From Pluralibacter sp. (GTDB lineage Bacteria; Pseudomonadota; Gammaproteobacteria; Enterobacterales; Enterobacteriaceae): DNA of 52,088 bases. Positions 1-9,204 of the stretch are shown piece after piece. How positions within the stretch are numbered: the stretch's first letter is position 1; the number at the start of each line of letters is the position of its first letter. Position numbers and translations under genes: made by a program. The stretch covers positions 1 through 52,088 of the forward strand of contig NZ_JAFAGS010000013.1 of assembly GCF_019237635.1 (NCBI RefSeq), read 5' to 3'. The notes beneath the pieces are model-generated. The model had not been told where the DNA came from. It did no database searches and saw only the letters and a list, made by a program, of their open reading frames with translations.

Positions 1-2
1 CC

Positions 3-1766
3 GCCGAGCAGCAGTTCAGCAACCACTTCCAGACGCCGGTTATCCAGCATTGCCATATGGAGGGGGTGACCTGCTTTGCGTGGATGGAAGAGGACAAGCG
101 CATCACCATTGTCTCCAGCACGCAAATTCCGCATATCGTGCGCCGCATCGTCGGCCAGGCGCTGGGGATCTCCTGGTCCTCCATCCGGGTGATCAAACCT
201 TACGTCGGCGGCGGTTTCGGCAACAAGCAGGACGTACTGGAAGAGCCGATGGCGGCTTTTCTCACCACAAAACTCGGCGGGATCCCGGTCAAGGTGGCGT
301 TGAGCCGCGAAGAGTGCTTCCTCGCCAGCCGCACCCGCCACGCCTTCACCATCGACGCCAGACTCGGCATTAATCGCGACGGCACGCTGAAGGGCTACTG
401 CCTTGACGTGTTGTCGAACACCGGCGCTTACGCCTCGCACGGCCACTCGATAGCCTCCGCCGGGGGCAACAAGATTGCCTACCTTTACCCACGCAGCGCG
501 TTCGGCTATCGCGCCACTACCTGCTATACCAACCTGCCCTCCGCAGGCGCCATGCGCGGCTACGGCGCGCCGCAGGTGGTGTTCGCGCTTGAGTCGCTAC
601 TCGACGACGCCGCCGCCGCGCTGGATATCGATCCGGTCGATATCCGCCTGCGCAACGTTGCCCGGGAAGGCGATAAAAACCCGGTTAACCGCAAAACCAT
701 CTTCAGCGCCGGTTTGCCGGAGTGCCTGCGCAAAGGCCGCGAACTGTTCGACTGGGATAAACGCCGCGCCGAATACCGCGAACAGCGAGGCAACCTGCGC
801 CACGGCGTCGGCGTCGCCTGCTTTAGCTACAGCTCAAACACCTGGCCGGTTGGGGTGGAAATTGCCGGCGCTCGCCTGCTGCTCAACCAGGATGGTTGCA
901 TTCACGTACAGAGCGGCGCGACCGAAATCGGTCAGGGCGCCGATACGGTCTTTACGCAGATGGTTGCTGAAACCGTCGGCATGCCGGTCGGTATGGTGCA
1001 CGTTATCTCCACTCAGGATACCGACATCACACCGTTTGACCCAGGCGCATTCGCCTCCCGCCAGAGCTATGTCGCGGCCCCTGCCCTGCGTGAAGCGGCC
1101 CGCCAACTGCGTGACAAGATAATCCAGCATGCCGCTGAGATGCTGCACCAGTCGTCGCTGAACCTGACGATCCGCCACGGCATGATTGAGATGACCGATC
1201 GCCCGGGGATAACGCTGGCGTCGGTTGCCGACGTGGCGATGGACGCATTTTATCACCCTGAGCGCGGCGGTCAGCTTTCGGCGGAAGCGTCGGTGAAAAC
1301 CACCACCAACCCACCCGCCTTCGGCTGCACGTTTGTTGACCTCACTGTCGACGTGGCGCTGTGCAAAATTACCATCAACCGCATTCTGAACGTCCATGAT
1401 TCCGGGCGGATCCTCAACCCGCTGCTGGCGGAGGGCCAGGTTCAGGGCGGAATGGGTATGGGGATCGGCTGGTCGATTTTCGAGGAGATGATCATCGACG
1501 AGACCTCGGGCCTGGTGCGTAACCCCAACCTGCTGGACTACAAGATGCCGACCATGATGGACCTGCCGCCGCTGGAAAGCGCCTTTGTCGACAGCTGCGA
1601 ACCGCAATCCGCCTATGGCCATAAATCGCTCGGCGAACCGCCAATTATTCCGGTGGCGGCGGCTATCCGCAATGCGGTCCGCATGGCGACCGGTGTTGGC
1701 ATCAACACCCTGCCGCTGACGCCGAAACGCCTGTTTATCGAGTTCCGCCAGGCGGGATTGATTTAA
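3..1766 (+). CDS. xdhA: Xanthine dehydrogenase, molybdenum-binding subunit (5' end outside window)
   Basis: Large catalytic subunit of the three-subunit xanthine dehydrogenase; oxidises hypoxanthine/xanthine at the molybdopterin centre in the cytoplasm. The reading frame is open from base 3 and about 587 residues are present; E. coli XdhA is about 752, so roughly 165 N-terminal residues lie off the window. Visible family motifs are the cofactor-binding GGGFGNKQD (near 208), RGYGAPQ (near 559) and the C-terminal GEPP motif (near 1633) that holds the catalytic Glu. It is followed 10 bp later by xdhB, so xdhA-B-C is one transcription unit. Identification rests on motif match and gene order. Confidence 0.95.
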   Translation, partial: AEQQFSNHFQTPVIQHCHMEGVTCFAWMEEDKRITIVSSTQIPHIVRRIVGQALGISWSSIRVIKPYVGGGFGNKQDVLEEPMAAFLTTKLGGIPVKVALSREECFLASRTRHAFTIDARLGINRDGTLKGYCLDVLSNTGAYASHGHSIASAGGNKIAYLYPRSAFGYRATTCYTNLPSAGAMRGYGAPQVVFALESLLDDAAAALDIDPVDIRLRNVAREGDKNPVNRKTIFSAGLPECLRKGRELFDWDKRRAEYREQRGNLRHGVGVACFSYSSNTWPVGVEIAGARLLLNQDGCIHVQSGATEIGQGADTVFTQMVAETVGMPVGMVHVISTQDTDITPFDPGAFASRQSYVAAPALREAARQLRDKIIQHAAEMLHQSSLNLTIRHGMIEMTDRPGITLASVADVAMDAFYHPERGGQLSAEASVKTTTNPPAFGCTFVDLTVDVALCKITINRILNVHDSGRILNPLLAEGQVQGGMGMGIGWSIFEEMIIDETSGLVRNPNLLDYKMPTMMDLPPLESAFVDSCEPQSAYGHKSLGEPPIIPVAAAIRNAVRMATGVGINTLPLTPKRLFIEFRQAGLI

Positions 1767-1776
1767 GGATAACGCT

Positions 1777-2652
1777 ATGTTTGATATTGAAACGTATCAT
1801 CGCGCCGCCAGCCTGCAGCAGGCGGTAACGCTTGCGGCCAATCACCCGCAGGCGCGGTTGATTGCGGGCGGCACCGACGTGCTGATCCAGCTTCACCATC
1901 TGAACGACAAATACCGCCACGTGGTGGATATTCACGGCCTCGCCGAGCTACGCGGCATCACCCAGACCCCCGAAGGGGCCATTCGTATCGGCTCGGGCAC
2001 CACCTTTACGGAGTTGATTGAAAGCCCGATAGTCCAGCGCCATCTGCCCGCCCTCGCGGCAGCGGCGGCCTCAATAGCGGGACCGCAGATCCGCAATGTC
2101 GCGACCTACGGCGGTAATATCTGCAACGGCGCGACCAGCGCCGACTCCGCCACGCCGTCGCTGGTGTATGACGCCATGCTGGAAATCATTTCACCGCAGG
2201 GCACCCGTTTTACCCCGGTGCTCGGCTTTCATACCGGCCCGGGTAAGGTCGCGCTGGAGCCTGGCGATATCGCCGTCGCGTTCCATTTCCCGGTGCAGTC
2301 GCAAACCGGCACGGGCAGCGCCCACTTTAAGTACGCCATGCGTGACGCCATGGATATCGCCACCATCGGCTGCGCTGCCTGGTGCCATGTGGAGAACGGC
2401 GCTTTTCGCGAACTGCGGCTGGCGTTCGGCGTCGCCGCGCCGACACCGGTGCGCTGCCCGCACGCCGAGCAGACGGCGCTGGGCGCCCCCATCAGCGAAC
2501 AGACGCTAAGCGCGGTAAGCGAAGCGCTGCTGGCCGACGTTTCCCCCCGCTCCTCATGGCGCGCGGCGAAAGACTTCCGTTTACATCTCATCCAGACCAT
2601 GGCTCAGCGCGTTATCCGTAGCGCCGTGGCCCATGCAGGAGGCTCCTTATGA
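1777..2652 (+). CDS. xdhB: Xanthine dehydrogenase, FAD-binding subunit
   Basis: The 291-residue FAD subunit passes electrons from the iron-sulfur subunit to NAD+. The FAD-binding loop [11 protein letters not shown] lies at about residues 29-39 and [12 protein letters not shown] at about 108-119, both typical of the CoxM/XdhB family; length matches E. coli XdhB. Start ATG is preceded by AAGGA. Its TGA overlaps the xdhC ATG (ATGA at 2649-2652), implying translational coupling. Confidence 0.95.
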   Translation: MFDIETYHRAASLQQAVTLAANHPQARLIAGGTDVLIQLHHLNDKYRHVVDIHGLAELRGITQTPEGAIRIGSGTTFTELIESPIVQRHLPALAAAAASIAGPQIRNVATYGGNICNGATSADSATPSLVYDAMLEIISPQGTRFTPVLGFHTGPGKVALEPGDIAVAFHFPVQSQTGTGSAHFKYAMRDAMDIATIGCAAWCHVENGAFRELRLAFGVAAPTPVRCPHAEQTALGAPISEQTLSAVSEALLADVSPRSSWRAAKDFRLHLIQTMAQRVIRSAVAHAGGSL

Positions 2653-3140
2653 ACCACGCATCCTGGATTTCCGTGACCTGTACCATCAACGGCGCACCTT
2701 ACGATTTTACGCTTTCGCCGGCGACGCCCCTTTCCGACCTGTTGCGCGCACAGGGCCTGCTCAGCGTGAAACAGGGCTGCTGCGTCGGCGAATGCGGCGC
2801 CTGTACGGTGCTTATCGACGGCACGGCCATCGACAGCTGTCTCTATCTTGCGGCCTGGATTGACGGTAAGGAGATTCGCACCCTGGAAGGCGAGTCGGTG
2901 GGCGGCGAGCTGTCAGTCGTGCAGGCGGCCTATGCGAAATCCGGCGCGGTGCAATGTGGTTTCTGCACGCCGGGACTGGTGATGGCAACAAAGGCTCTGC
3001 TGGCGAAACCGCACGTGAAGCCGTTTACGGTACAGGAGATCCGGCGCGGGTTGGCGGGAAATTTATGCCGCTGCACCGGTTATCAGATGGTTGTCGACAC
3101 GGTTCTCGGTCTGGAACAGGAGCAAGAACGCAACGACTGA
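2649..3140 (+). CDS. xdhC: Xanthine dehydrogenase, [2Fe-2S] subunit
   Basis: A 163-residue ferredoxin-like electron-transfer subunit. The plant-type cluster motif [12 protein letters not shown] (about residues 39-50) and the second cluster motifs CGFCTPG (about 101) and CRCTGY (about 138) are intact, so both [2Fe-2S] clusters should form. It overlaps xdhB by 4 bp and is followed by a strong hairpin shared with the convergent ygeV. Confidence 0.95.
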   Translation: MNHASWISVTCTINGAPYDFTLSPATPLSDLLRAQGLLSVKQGCCVGECGACTVLIDGTAIDSCLYLAAWIDGKEIRTLEGESVGGELSVVQAAYAKSGAVQCGFCTPGLVMATKALLAKPHVKPFTVQEIRRGLAGNLCRCTGYQMVVDTVLGLEQEQERND

Positions 3141-3157
3141 GCCCCCTGGCGCCGAAT

Positions 3158-3184
3158 GTCCTCTCCCCTCAACGGGGAGAGGAC
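3158..3184. terminator. Perfect hairpin between convergent xdhC and ygeV
   Basis: An 11-bp perfect stem (GTCCTCTCCCC / GGGGAGAGGAC) with a 5-nt TCAAC loop lies 17 bp after xdhC and 7 bp after the ygeV stop. There is no T-run on either side, so it may work as an mRNA 3'-end stabiliser or a bidirectional terminator. It is one of several related C-rich CTCTCC hairpins in the window. Confidence 0.6.
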
Positions 3185-3190
3185 GTCGCA

Positions 3191-4969
3191 TCAGGCGCTG
3201 AGCAATTCGTACTTCTTTATCTTGCGATACAGCGTGGCGATACCGATACCGAGTTCATCCGCCGCCTGCTTCTTGTTGCTGTAGCGCGACAACGCTTCAC
3301 GAATCATCTGCTTTTCCATCTCCTCAAGCGCCGTGACGCCATCGTCGTCGCGCTGCGCGCTCAGGACGGTGACGCTTGCCATATCGCGCTCCGGCAGTTT
3401 ACCGCTGCTGATAAGGTTTGGCGGCAACAAAGAGACGTCAATCACTTCGCCGGACGGCACCACGTTAATCAGGTACTCGATAAGGTTGCTGAGCTCACGC
3501 AGGTTGCCAGGCCAGCGGTAGCGCTTGAGCAGCGCGATCACCTCCGGCGCGACGCCGGGATAGACCAGGTCCAGCCGCCGGGTATGCAGATGCAGGAAGT
3601 AGTGGATCAACAGTTCAATATCATCCTGGCGCTCCCGCAGCGGCGGTAGCCGTAGCGGAATGACGTTCAGCCGGTAGTAGAGATCCTCGCGGAATTTGCC
3701 GTCGACGATGAACTGGTCGAGATTCTGGTTCGTCGCGGAAATAATACGAATATCCACCGGCACCGGATGGCTGGCGCCAACGGGCTGGATCTCGCGGGAC
3801 TCAATCGCCCGCAGCAGCTTCGCCTGTAGCGTCAGCGGCATATCGCCAATCTCATCAAGAAACAGCGTGCCGTGGTTGGCGGCCTGAATCAGCCCGGTTT
3901 TCCCGTTGGCCGATGCGCCAGTGAAAGCGCCTTTAACGTAGCCGAACAGCTCGCTTTCCAGCAGTTGTTCCGGGATCGCGGCACAGTTAATGGCGATAAA
4001 CGGCTTCGATTTTCGATCGCTCAGTTTGTGTATCGCCCGGGCAACCACCTCTTTACCGGTTCCGCTCTCCCCGACGATCAGCACGCTGGACGGGCTGGGC
4101 GCGATACGGCTAATCAATTTTTTGAGCTGGCGCATCGGGCGGCATTCGCCGACCAGGTGTTCTATCTGCGGCTCATCCTGCGCTGGCGTCACGGTCGATG
4201 AGGAGTGTGACTGGTGAAACGCCATCAAGAACAACTGCTGATCCTGGATAGTATGCAACTGGCCGATTATCAGCTCGCTTTTATCATCGAAAGAGACCAC
4301 ATGCTGCATATGGCCGTGGGTAAAGTTACGTTCGAAGGTTAATGGGCGAAAATGAATGGTTTTGCCAATCATATTTCCCTGCATGGCGCCTAGTACTTTT
4401 AACGCTGTCTGGTTGGCGAACTTCACCTGATTATCCTCACCGACCACCAGCACGCCCTGGTCCATATTCTCAATCATTGTCGAGAATATTTTACGAATAT
4501 TATCATTCCCGGTTTGGTCATCGAGTAATTTAGAAACAAAGATAGATGATACATGGCGAACATAATCAGAAAACGCATGAAGATTATCATTGATGTGCTC
4601 CTGCTGCTCGTGCGTGACGGCAATCAGGCTGATAACCCCGACACACTGATCCTGATAAATGACCGGTGTGCCCAGAAAGGCTTTCTCTTTGCAATTATCT
4701 TTACTGGTACACCCCTCGCACAGCGGGTCGAAACGGGAGTGGGTAACGACTTTTTCCTGCTTTGTTTCAAGTACGTAGCGAAGAAGACGCGAGTCCGCGT
4801 TCAGCTTGCGCCCCAGTGATTTTCCATACGCCCCTGTCCCGGCCACGCGGCAGAGCGCATCGTCGACTATCTCAACCTCAAGCTGGAGGACGCTTGAGAG
4901 CATTCTGGCAAAACGCTGGATGGTGGGCTGTATCTGCATCAAAACGGATAACGTGTTTGCGGGTATCAT
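3191..4969 (-). CDS. ygeV: Sigma54-interaction (AAA+) transcriptional activator
   Basis: About 592 residues, the length of E. coli YgeV. An N-terminal GAF/PAS-like sensory half with a Cys-containing patch (CEGCTSKDNC) precedes a central AAA+ domain with Walker A GESGTGKE, the sigma54-contact loop GAFTGA (ESELFGYVKGAFTGA), and a C-terminal Fis-type HTH (KKQAADELGIGIATLYRKI). I chose ATG at 4969 because AAAGG stands 7 nt before it; the in-frame GTG at 4990 has no ribosome binding site. Divergent from ygeW. The Cys patch suggests a metal or redox ligand, but that is inference. Likely activates the sigma54 promoters found before ygeW, ygfK and uacT. Confidence 0.93.
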   Translation of the reverse strand: MIPANTLSVLMQIQPTIQRFARMLSSVLQLEVEIVDDALCRVAGTGAYGKSLGRKLNADSRLLRYVLETKQEKVVTHSRFDPLCEGCTSKDNCKEKAFLGTPVIYQDQCVGVISLIAVTHEQQEHINDNLHAFSDYVRHVSSIFVSKLLDDQTGNDNIRKIFSTMIENMDQGVLVVGEDNQVKFANQTALKVLGAMQGNMIGKTIHFRPLTFERNFTHGHMQHVVSFDDKSELIIGQLHTIQDQQLFLMAFHQSHSSSTVTPAQDEPQIEHLVGECRPMRQLKKLISRIAPSPSSVLIVGESGTGKEVVARAIHKLSDRKSKPFIAINCAAIPEQLLESELFGYVKGAFTGASANGKTGLIQAANHGTLFLDEIGDMPLTLQAKLLRAIESREIQPVGASHPVPVDIRIISATNQNLDQFIVDGKFREDLYYRLNVIPLRLPPLRERQDDIELLIHYFLHLHTRRLDLVYPGVAPEVIALLKRYRWPGNLRELSNLIEYLINVVPSGEVIDVSLLPPNLISSGKLPERDMASVTVLSAQRDDDGVTALEEMEKQMIREALSRYSNKKQAADELGIGIATLYRKIKKYELLSA

Positions 4970-5464
4970 AAGGTAACCTTTGAATATCACTAACTGACTG
5001 ATATCTATAGAGGTGTGACATTTCTTATTTTCCTGTCGCTATGATACTAACTTAGCGCCATCCGATATTGATAAAGATGCTCTTTCTTTATCATTTATTG
5101 GCGAAAATATGGAAGAAATGTCACACTTTTATATCAATATGAGAATTGCCCCACTGTTTTTATCAATTTGGCGGCTTTTACAAACCTTCCCCCCTTTATT
5201 TATATCGTCCGACATAACGTGTTCAATTTAACATTTCGAGCCAATCGTTTTCCTTTTTTTATTTATGCCGCCAGCACGGCTATTTTTGTGACAAACCTCT
5301 CACAATTATTGCCATTTTCACCTCAAAACCGCCGTTGACTCGTAACTGGCACACTTATTGTTAAGACCTGTATATCGCTGTCAGTCGCTATTCAGGTTCC
5401 GCCGTTCTCCCGACCGTACAGCCACATTGCCAACAAGCCAGTCATTTACTATCAGGACCTTAAA
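4970..5464. promoter_or_regulatory. ygeV-ygeW divergent regulatory region
   Basis: A 495-bp AT-rich gap without a credible gene. It holds a pair of perfect 14-bp inverted arms, GTGTGACATTTCTT at 5013-5026 and its reverse complement at 5113-5126, and a third related palindrome TTGTGA-N8-TCACAA at 5286-5305. The recurring TGTGACA core in three places upstream of a sigma54 promoter (5347-5362) is what enhancer sites of an activator such as YgeV would look like. Confidence 0.6.
5347..5362 (+). promoter_or_regulatory. Sigma54 (-24/-12) promoter of ygeW operon
   Basis: TGGCACACTTATTGTT matches the sigma54 consensus TGGCACG-N4-TTGCW: the GG element and the TTG of the -12 box are spaced by ten bases, with GT in place of the preferred GC. 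It lies about 100 bp before the ygeW start and downstream of the putative enhancer palindromes. Confidence 0.65.
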
Positions 5465-6652
5465 ATGAAAACTGTTAACGAGCTGATCAAGGATATCAAT
5501 ACGCTAACTTCCCACCTGCATGAAAAAGACTTTCTGCTGACGTGGGAGCAAACGCCGGAAGAGCTGAAGCAGGTACTGGACATCGCGGCGGCGTTGAAAA
5601 CGCTGCGGGCGGAAAACATTGCCACCAAAGTCTTCAACAGCGGTCTGGGGATCTCCGTATTCCGCGATAACTCCACCCGCACCCGCTTCTCCTATGCTTC
5701 CGCGCTGAACCTGCTGGGTCTGGCGCAGCAAGACCTGGACGAAGGAAAATCGCAAATCGCCCACGGGGAAACCGTGCGTGAAACCGCCAACATGATCTCC
5801 TTCTGCGCTGACGCCATCGGTATTCGCGACGATATGTACCTCGGCGCGGGCAACGCCTATATGCGCGAAGTCGGCGAAGCGCTGGACGACGGTCATAAGC
5901 AAGGCGTTCTGCCGCAACGCCCGGCGCTGATCAACCTGCAGTGCGATATAGACCACCCTACCCAGTCGATGGCCGACCTTGCCTGGCTGCGTGAGCACTT
6001 CGGCTCTCTGGAAAACCTCAAGGGCAAGAAGATAGCCATGACCTGGGCCTACTCCCCAAGCTACGGCAAACCACTTTCCGTACCGCAGGGCATTATCGGC
6101 CTGATGACGCGCTTTGGAATGGACGTCACGCTGGCGCATCCGGAAGGTTACGACCTGATCCCGGACGTTATCGAAGTCGCGAAGAACAACGCCAAAGCCT
6201 CCGGCGGCAGCTTCCGTCAGGTCACCGATATGGCGGAAGCCTTTAAAGATGCGGATATCGTCTATCCGAAGTCCTGGGCGCCATACAAGGTGATGGAGCA
6301 GCGTACCGAACTGCTGCGCGCGAATGACCACGACGGGCTGAAAACGCTGGAAAAAGCCTGCCTGGCGCAGAACGCCAACCACAAAGACTGGCACTGCACC
6401 GAAGAGATGATGAAACTGACCCGCGACGGCAATGCGCTTTACATGCACTGCCTGCCTGCCGATATCACCGGTGTTTCCTGCGCTGAAGGTGAAGTCACCG
6501 AAGGCGTCTTCGAGAAATACCGCATCGAAACCTACAAAGAGGCGAGCTGGAAGCCGTACATCATCGCCGCGATGATTCTTGCCCGCAAATACGCCAAACC
6601 GGGTGTGGTACTGGAGCAACTGCTCAGGGAAGCGCAAAAGCGCATCAAATAA
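5465..6652 (+). CDS. ygeW: YgeW-type carbamoyltransferase
   Basis: 395 residues, belonging to the aspartate/ornithine carbamoyltransferase fold. The carbamoyl-phosphate motif is seen as DNSTRTR (about residues 68-74), and HCLPAD near residue 330 is the second-substrate loop. E. coli YgeW (396 aa) is nearly identical by eye; its natural substrate is not settled. In this operon it probably works in the catabolic direction, releasing carbamoyl phosphate from a ureido intermediate for the YqeA kinase. First gene of ygeW-X-Y-hyuA-yqeA; AGGA precedes the ATG. Confidence 0.95.
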   Translation: MKTVNELIKDINTLTSHLHEKDFLLTWEQTPEELKQVLDIAAALKTLRAENIATKVFNSGLGISVFRDNSTRTRFSYASALNLLGLAQQDLDEGKSQIAHGETVRETANMISFCADAIGIRDDMYLGAGNAYMREVGEALDDGHKQGVLPQRPALINLQCDIDHPTQSMADLAWLREHFGSLENLKGKKIAMTWAYSPSYGKPLSVPQGIIGLMTRFGMDVTLAHPEGYDLIPDVIEVAKNNAKASGGSFRQVTDMAEAFKDADIVYPKSWAPYKVMEQRTELLRANDHDGLKTLEKACLAQNANHKDWHCTEEMMKLTRDGNALYMHCLPADITGVSCAEGEVTEGVFEKYRIETYKEASWKPYIIAAMILARKYAKPGVVLEQLLREAQKRIK

Positions 6653-6659
6653 CCTCAGG

Positions 6660-6677
6660 GCCGGCCTGCTGGCCGGC
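6660..6677 (+). terminator. Intercistronic hairpin after ygeW
   Basis: A perfect 7-bp GC stem, GCCGGCC-TGCT-GGCCGGC, sits 8 bp after the ygeW stop with no T-run. It may attenuate transcription or protect the ygeW segment of the mRNA. Confidence 0.5.
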
Positions 6678-6712
6678 TTCACCCCCTCAGTTATGAAGGA
6701 TAAGGACAGAAT

Positions 6713-7912
6713 ATGTCTGCTTTCTCATTGAAAATGGATATTGCCGATAACCGATTCTTTACGGGCGAAACGTCACCGCTGTTTTCTCGCCAGCAGGCGC
6801 AACAGGCACGTCATTTTCACCAAAAAATCGCCGGGTATCAGCCGACGCCGCTGCACGCGTTAAACGATCTGGCCAGATTGTTCGGCGTAAGCAAAATCCT
6901 CGTCAAAGATGAGTCGCAACGCTTCGGTCTCAATGCATTCAAAATGCTGGGCGGCGCCTTCGCTATCGCGCAGCTGCTTTGCGAAAAATACCATTTAGAT
7001 ATCAATACGTTCTCTTTTGATACGATCAAAACCACCATCAAAGAAAAGATGACGTTCGCCACCACCACCGACGGCAACCACGGCCGTGGCGTAGCGTGGG
7101 CCGCACAGCAGCTCGGCCAGAATGCGGTAGTGTATATGCCAAAAGGCTCTGCGCAGGAGCGCGTCGACGCCATTCTTAAGCTTGGCGCAGAGTGCATCGT
7201 CACCGATATGAACTATGACGATACCGTGCGCTTTACCATGAAAACCGCCCAGCAAAACGGCTGGGAAGTGGTGCAGGACACCGCCTGGGAAGGGTACACC
7301 AAAATCCCGACCTGGATTATGCAGGGCTACGCCACCCTCGCCGACGAAGCCGTCGAGCAAATGGCCAGCATGGGTATTGCCCGCCCGACGCACGTATTCC
7401 TGCAGGCGGGCGTCGGCGCAATGGCTGGCGGCGTGCTGGGTTATCTGGTCGATGTCTACGGCGCACGCAACCTCCACTCGGTCATCGTCGAACCGGAGCT
7501 GGCGGACTGCGTCTACCGCTCTGGCGTTAAGGGCCAGATTGTCAACGTGGGCGGCGATATGGCCACCATTATGGCGGGTCTTGCCTGCGGCGAGCCGAAC
7601 CCGCTCGGCTGGGAGGTGTTACGCAACTGCGCCACCCAGTTCATCTCCTGCCAGGACGCCGTCGCCGCGCTCGGCATGCGCGTTCTGGGGAACCCAACAG
7701 GCAAAGATCCGCGCGTCATTTCCGGCGAATCCGGCGCCGTTGGTCTTGGCATTCTTGCCGCCGTCCACTTCCACCCGCAGCGCGACGCGCTGATGCATAA
7801 GCTCGGTCTGGATAAAGACGCCGTCGTGCTGGTGATCAGCACCGAAGGCGACACCGATGTTAAGCATTACCGGGAAGTGGTCTGGGAAGGCAAACATCCG
7901 GCTGCGCGTTAA
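6713..7912 (+). CDS. ygeX: 2,3-diaminopropionate ammonia-lyase (PLP enzyme)
   Basis: 399 residues of the fold-type II PLP family. The Schiff-base Lys is in NAFKMLGG (Lys about 77), followed by [10 protein letters not shown] (about residues 120) and a glycine loop [10 protein letters not shown]. Its E. coli homologue (also called DpaL) converts 2,3-diaminopropionate to pyruvate and two ammonia, which supplies the carbon and nitrogen outlet of the purine-ring breakdown. AAGGA lies upstream of the ATG. Second gene of the ygeW operon. Confidence 0.94.
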   Translation: MSAFSLKMDIADNRFFTGETSPLFSRQQAQQARHFHQKIAGYQPTPLHALNDLARLFGVSKILVKDESQRFGLNAFKMLGGAFAIAQLLCEKYHLDINTFSFDTIKTTIKEKMTFATTTDGNHGRGVAWAAQQLGQNAVVYMPKGSAQERVDAILKLGAECIVTDMNYDDTVRFTMKTAQQNGWEVVQDTAWEGYTKIPTWIMQGYATLADEAVEQMASMGIARPTHVFLQAGVGAMAGGVLGYLVDVYGARNLHSVIVEPELADCVYRSGVKGQIVNVGGDMATIMAGLACGEPNPLGWEVLRNCATQFISCQDAVAALGMRVLGNPTGKDPRVISGESGAVGLGILAAVHFHPQRDALMHKLGLDKDAVVLVISTEGDTDVKHYREVVWEGKHPAAR

Positions 7913-7938
7913 TCACTTTTTCATGGAGACAAACACTC

Positions 7939-9153
7939 ATGGCTAAACATATTCCGTTCAAACTTATTCTCGAAAAAGCACAGCACTATCAGGACGACAT
8001 GACCCGTTTCCTGCGCGATATGATCGCCATTCCCAGCGAAAGCTGCGATGAGAAGCGCGTGATCCATCGCATCAAAGAAGAGATGGAAAAAGTCGGTTTC
8101 GACAAAGTGGTTATCGACCCTATGGGCAACGTCCTGGGCTACGTAGGCCACGGCCCGCGTCTGGTCGCCATGGATGCGCACATCGATACCGTCGGTATTG
8201 GCAACATTAAGAACTGGACGTTCGACCCTTATCAGGGAATGGAAGACGATGAAGTCATCGGCGGGCGCGGCGCGTCTGACCAGGAAGGCGGTATGGCGTC
8301 CATGGTCTACGCCGGGAAAATCATCAAGGACCTGGGCCTTGAAGATGAATATACCCTGCTGGTCACCGGCACCGTGCAGGAAGAAGACTGCGACGGCCTG
8401 TGCTGGCAGTACATTATCGAGCAGTCCGGCATTCGCCCGGAATTTGTCGTCAGCACCGAACCGACCGACTGCCAAATCTACCGCGGCCAGCGTGGACGCA
8501 TGGAGATTCGCATCGATGTCCAGGGCGTAAGCTGCCACGGCTCCGCACCGGAACGCGGCGATAACGCCATCTTCAAAATGGGGCCGATTCTCAACGATCT
8601 TCAGGGATTGTCCCAGCGCCTGGGCTACGATGAGTTCCTCGGCAAAGGCACCCTGACCGTGTCTGAAATCTTCTTCACCTCGCCAAGCCGCTGCGCGGTC
8701 GCCGACAGTTGCGCCGTTTCCATCGACCGCCGTCTGACCTGGGGTGAAACCTGGGAAGGCGCGCTGGACGAAATCCGCGCCCTGCCAGCCGTGCAAAAAG
8801 CCAATGCCGTGGTCTCCATGTACAACTATGACCGCCCGTCATGGACCGGCCTCGTCTATCCGACCGAGTGCTACTTCCCGACCTGGAAAGTGGAAGAAAA
8901 CCATTTCACCGTGCAGGCGCTCAGCAATGCCTATGAAGGGCTGTTTGGCAAAGCGCCGGTGGTCGACAAGTGGACTTTCTCCACGAACGGCGTGTCCATC
9001 ATGGGCCGCCATGGCATTCCGGTGATTGGTTTTGGCCCGGGTAAAGAGCCGGAAGCCCACGCGCCGAACGAGAAAACCTGGAAGTCGCATCTGGTGACCT
9101 GCGCCGCTATGTATGCCGCTATCCCGCTAAGCTGGCTGGCTTGCGAAAAATAA
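7939..9153 (+). CDS. ygeY: M20-family metallo-deacylase/amidohydrolase
   Basis: 404 residues, same length class as E. coli YgeY. Di-zinc M20 motifs are present: MDAHIDTV (His and Asp ligands, about residue 77), [10 protein letters not shown] (bridging Asp) and the catalytic pair EED in TVQEEDCDG; a later His is in [11 protein letters not shown]. Relatives are ArgE/DapE-type deacylases, so it likely hydrolyses an N-acyl or ureido intermediate between the HyuA and YgeX steps; the exact substrate is not deducible. GGAGA precedes the ATG. Confidence 0.92.
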   Translation: MAKHIPFKLILEKAQHYQDDMTRFLRDMIAIPSESCDEKRVIHRIKEEMEKVGFDKVVIDPMGNVLGYVGHGPRLVAMDAHIDTVGIGNIKNWTFDPYQGMEDDEVIGGRGASDQEGGMASMVYAGKIIKDLGLEDEYTLLVTGTVQEEDCDGLCWQYIIEQSGIRPEFVVSTEPTDCQIYRGQRGRMEIRIDVQGVSCHGSAPERGDNAIFKMGPILNDLQGLSQRLGYDEFLGKGTLTVSEIFFTSPSRCAVADSCAVSIDRRLTWGETWEGALDEIRALPAVQKANAVVSMYNYDRPSWTGLVYPTECYFPTWKVEENHFTVQALSNAYEGLFGKAPVVDKWTFSTNGVSIMGRHGIPVIGFGPGKEPEAHAPNEKTWKSHLVTCAAMYAAIPLSWLACEK

Positions 9154-9168
9154 TCCCCGCTCATCCCT

Positions 9169-9189
9169 CCCGCCGGGTTCTCCGGCGGG
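9169..9189 (+). terminator. Intercistronic hairpin between ygeY and hyuA
   Basis: A perfect 8-bp stem CCCGCCGG / CCGGCGGG with a 5-nt loop occupies the short ygeY-hyuA gap, without a T-run. It probably tunes the level of the distal operon genes. Confidence 0.5.
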
Positions 9190-9204
9190 AATCTGGAGTG
9201 TTTT

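Noticed and set aside
834..1622. Long antisense frame within xdhA
   Set aside because: Shadow of the strongly coding plus strand.
5286..5305. CRP site upstream of ygeW (TTGTGA...TCACAA)
   Set aside because: The half sites are separated by eight bases, not the six required for CRP; kept as a possible YgeV site.
5504..6682. 392-codon open frame antisense to ygeW
   Set aside because: Codon pattern mirrors ygeW; no family features and no ribosome binding site. A GC-rich shadow frame.
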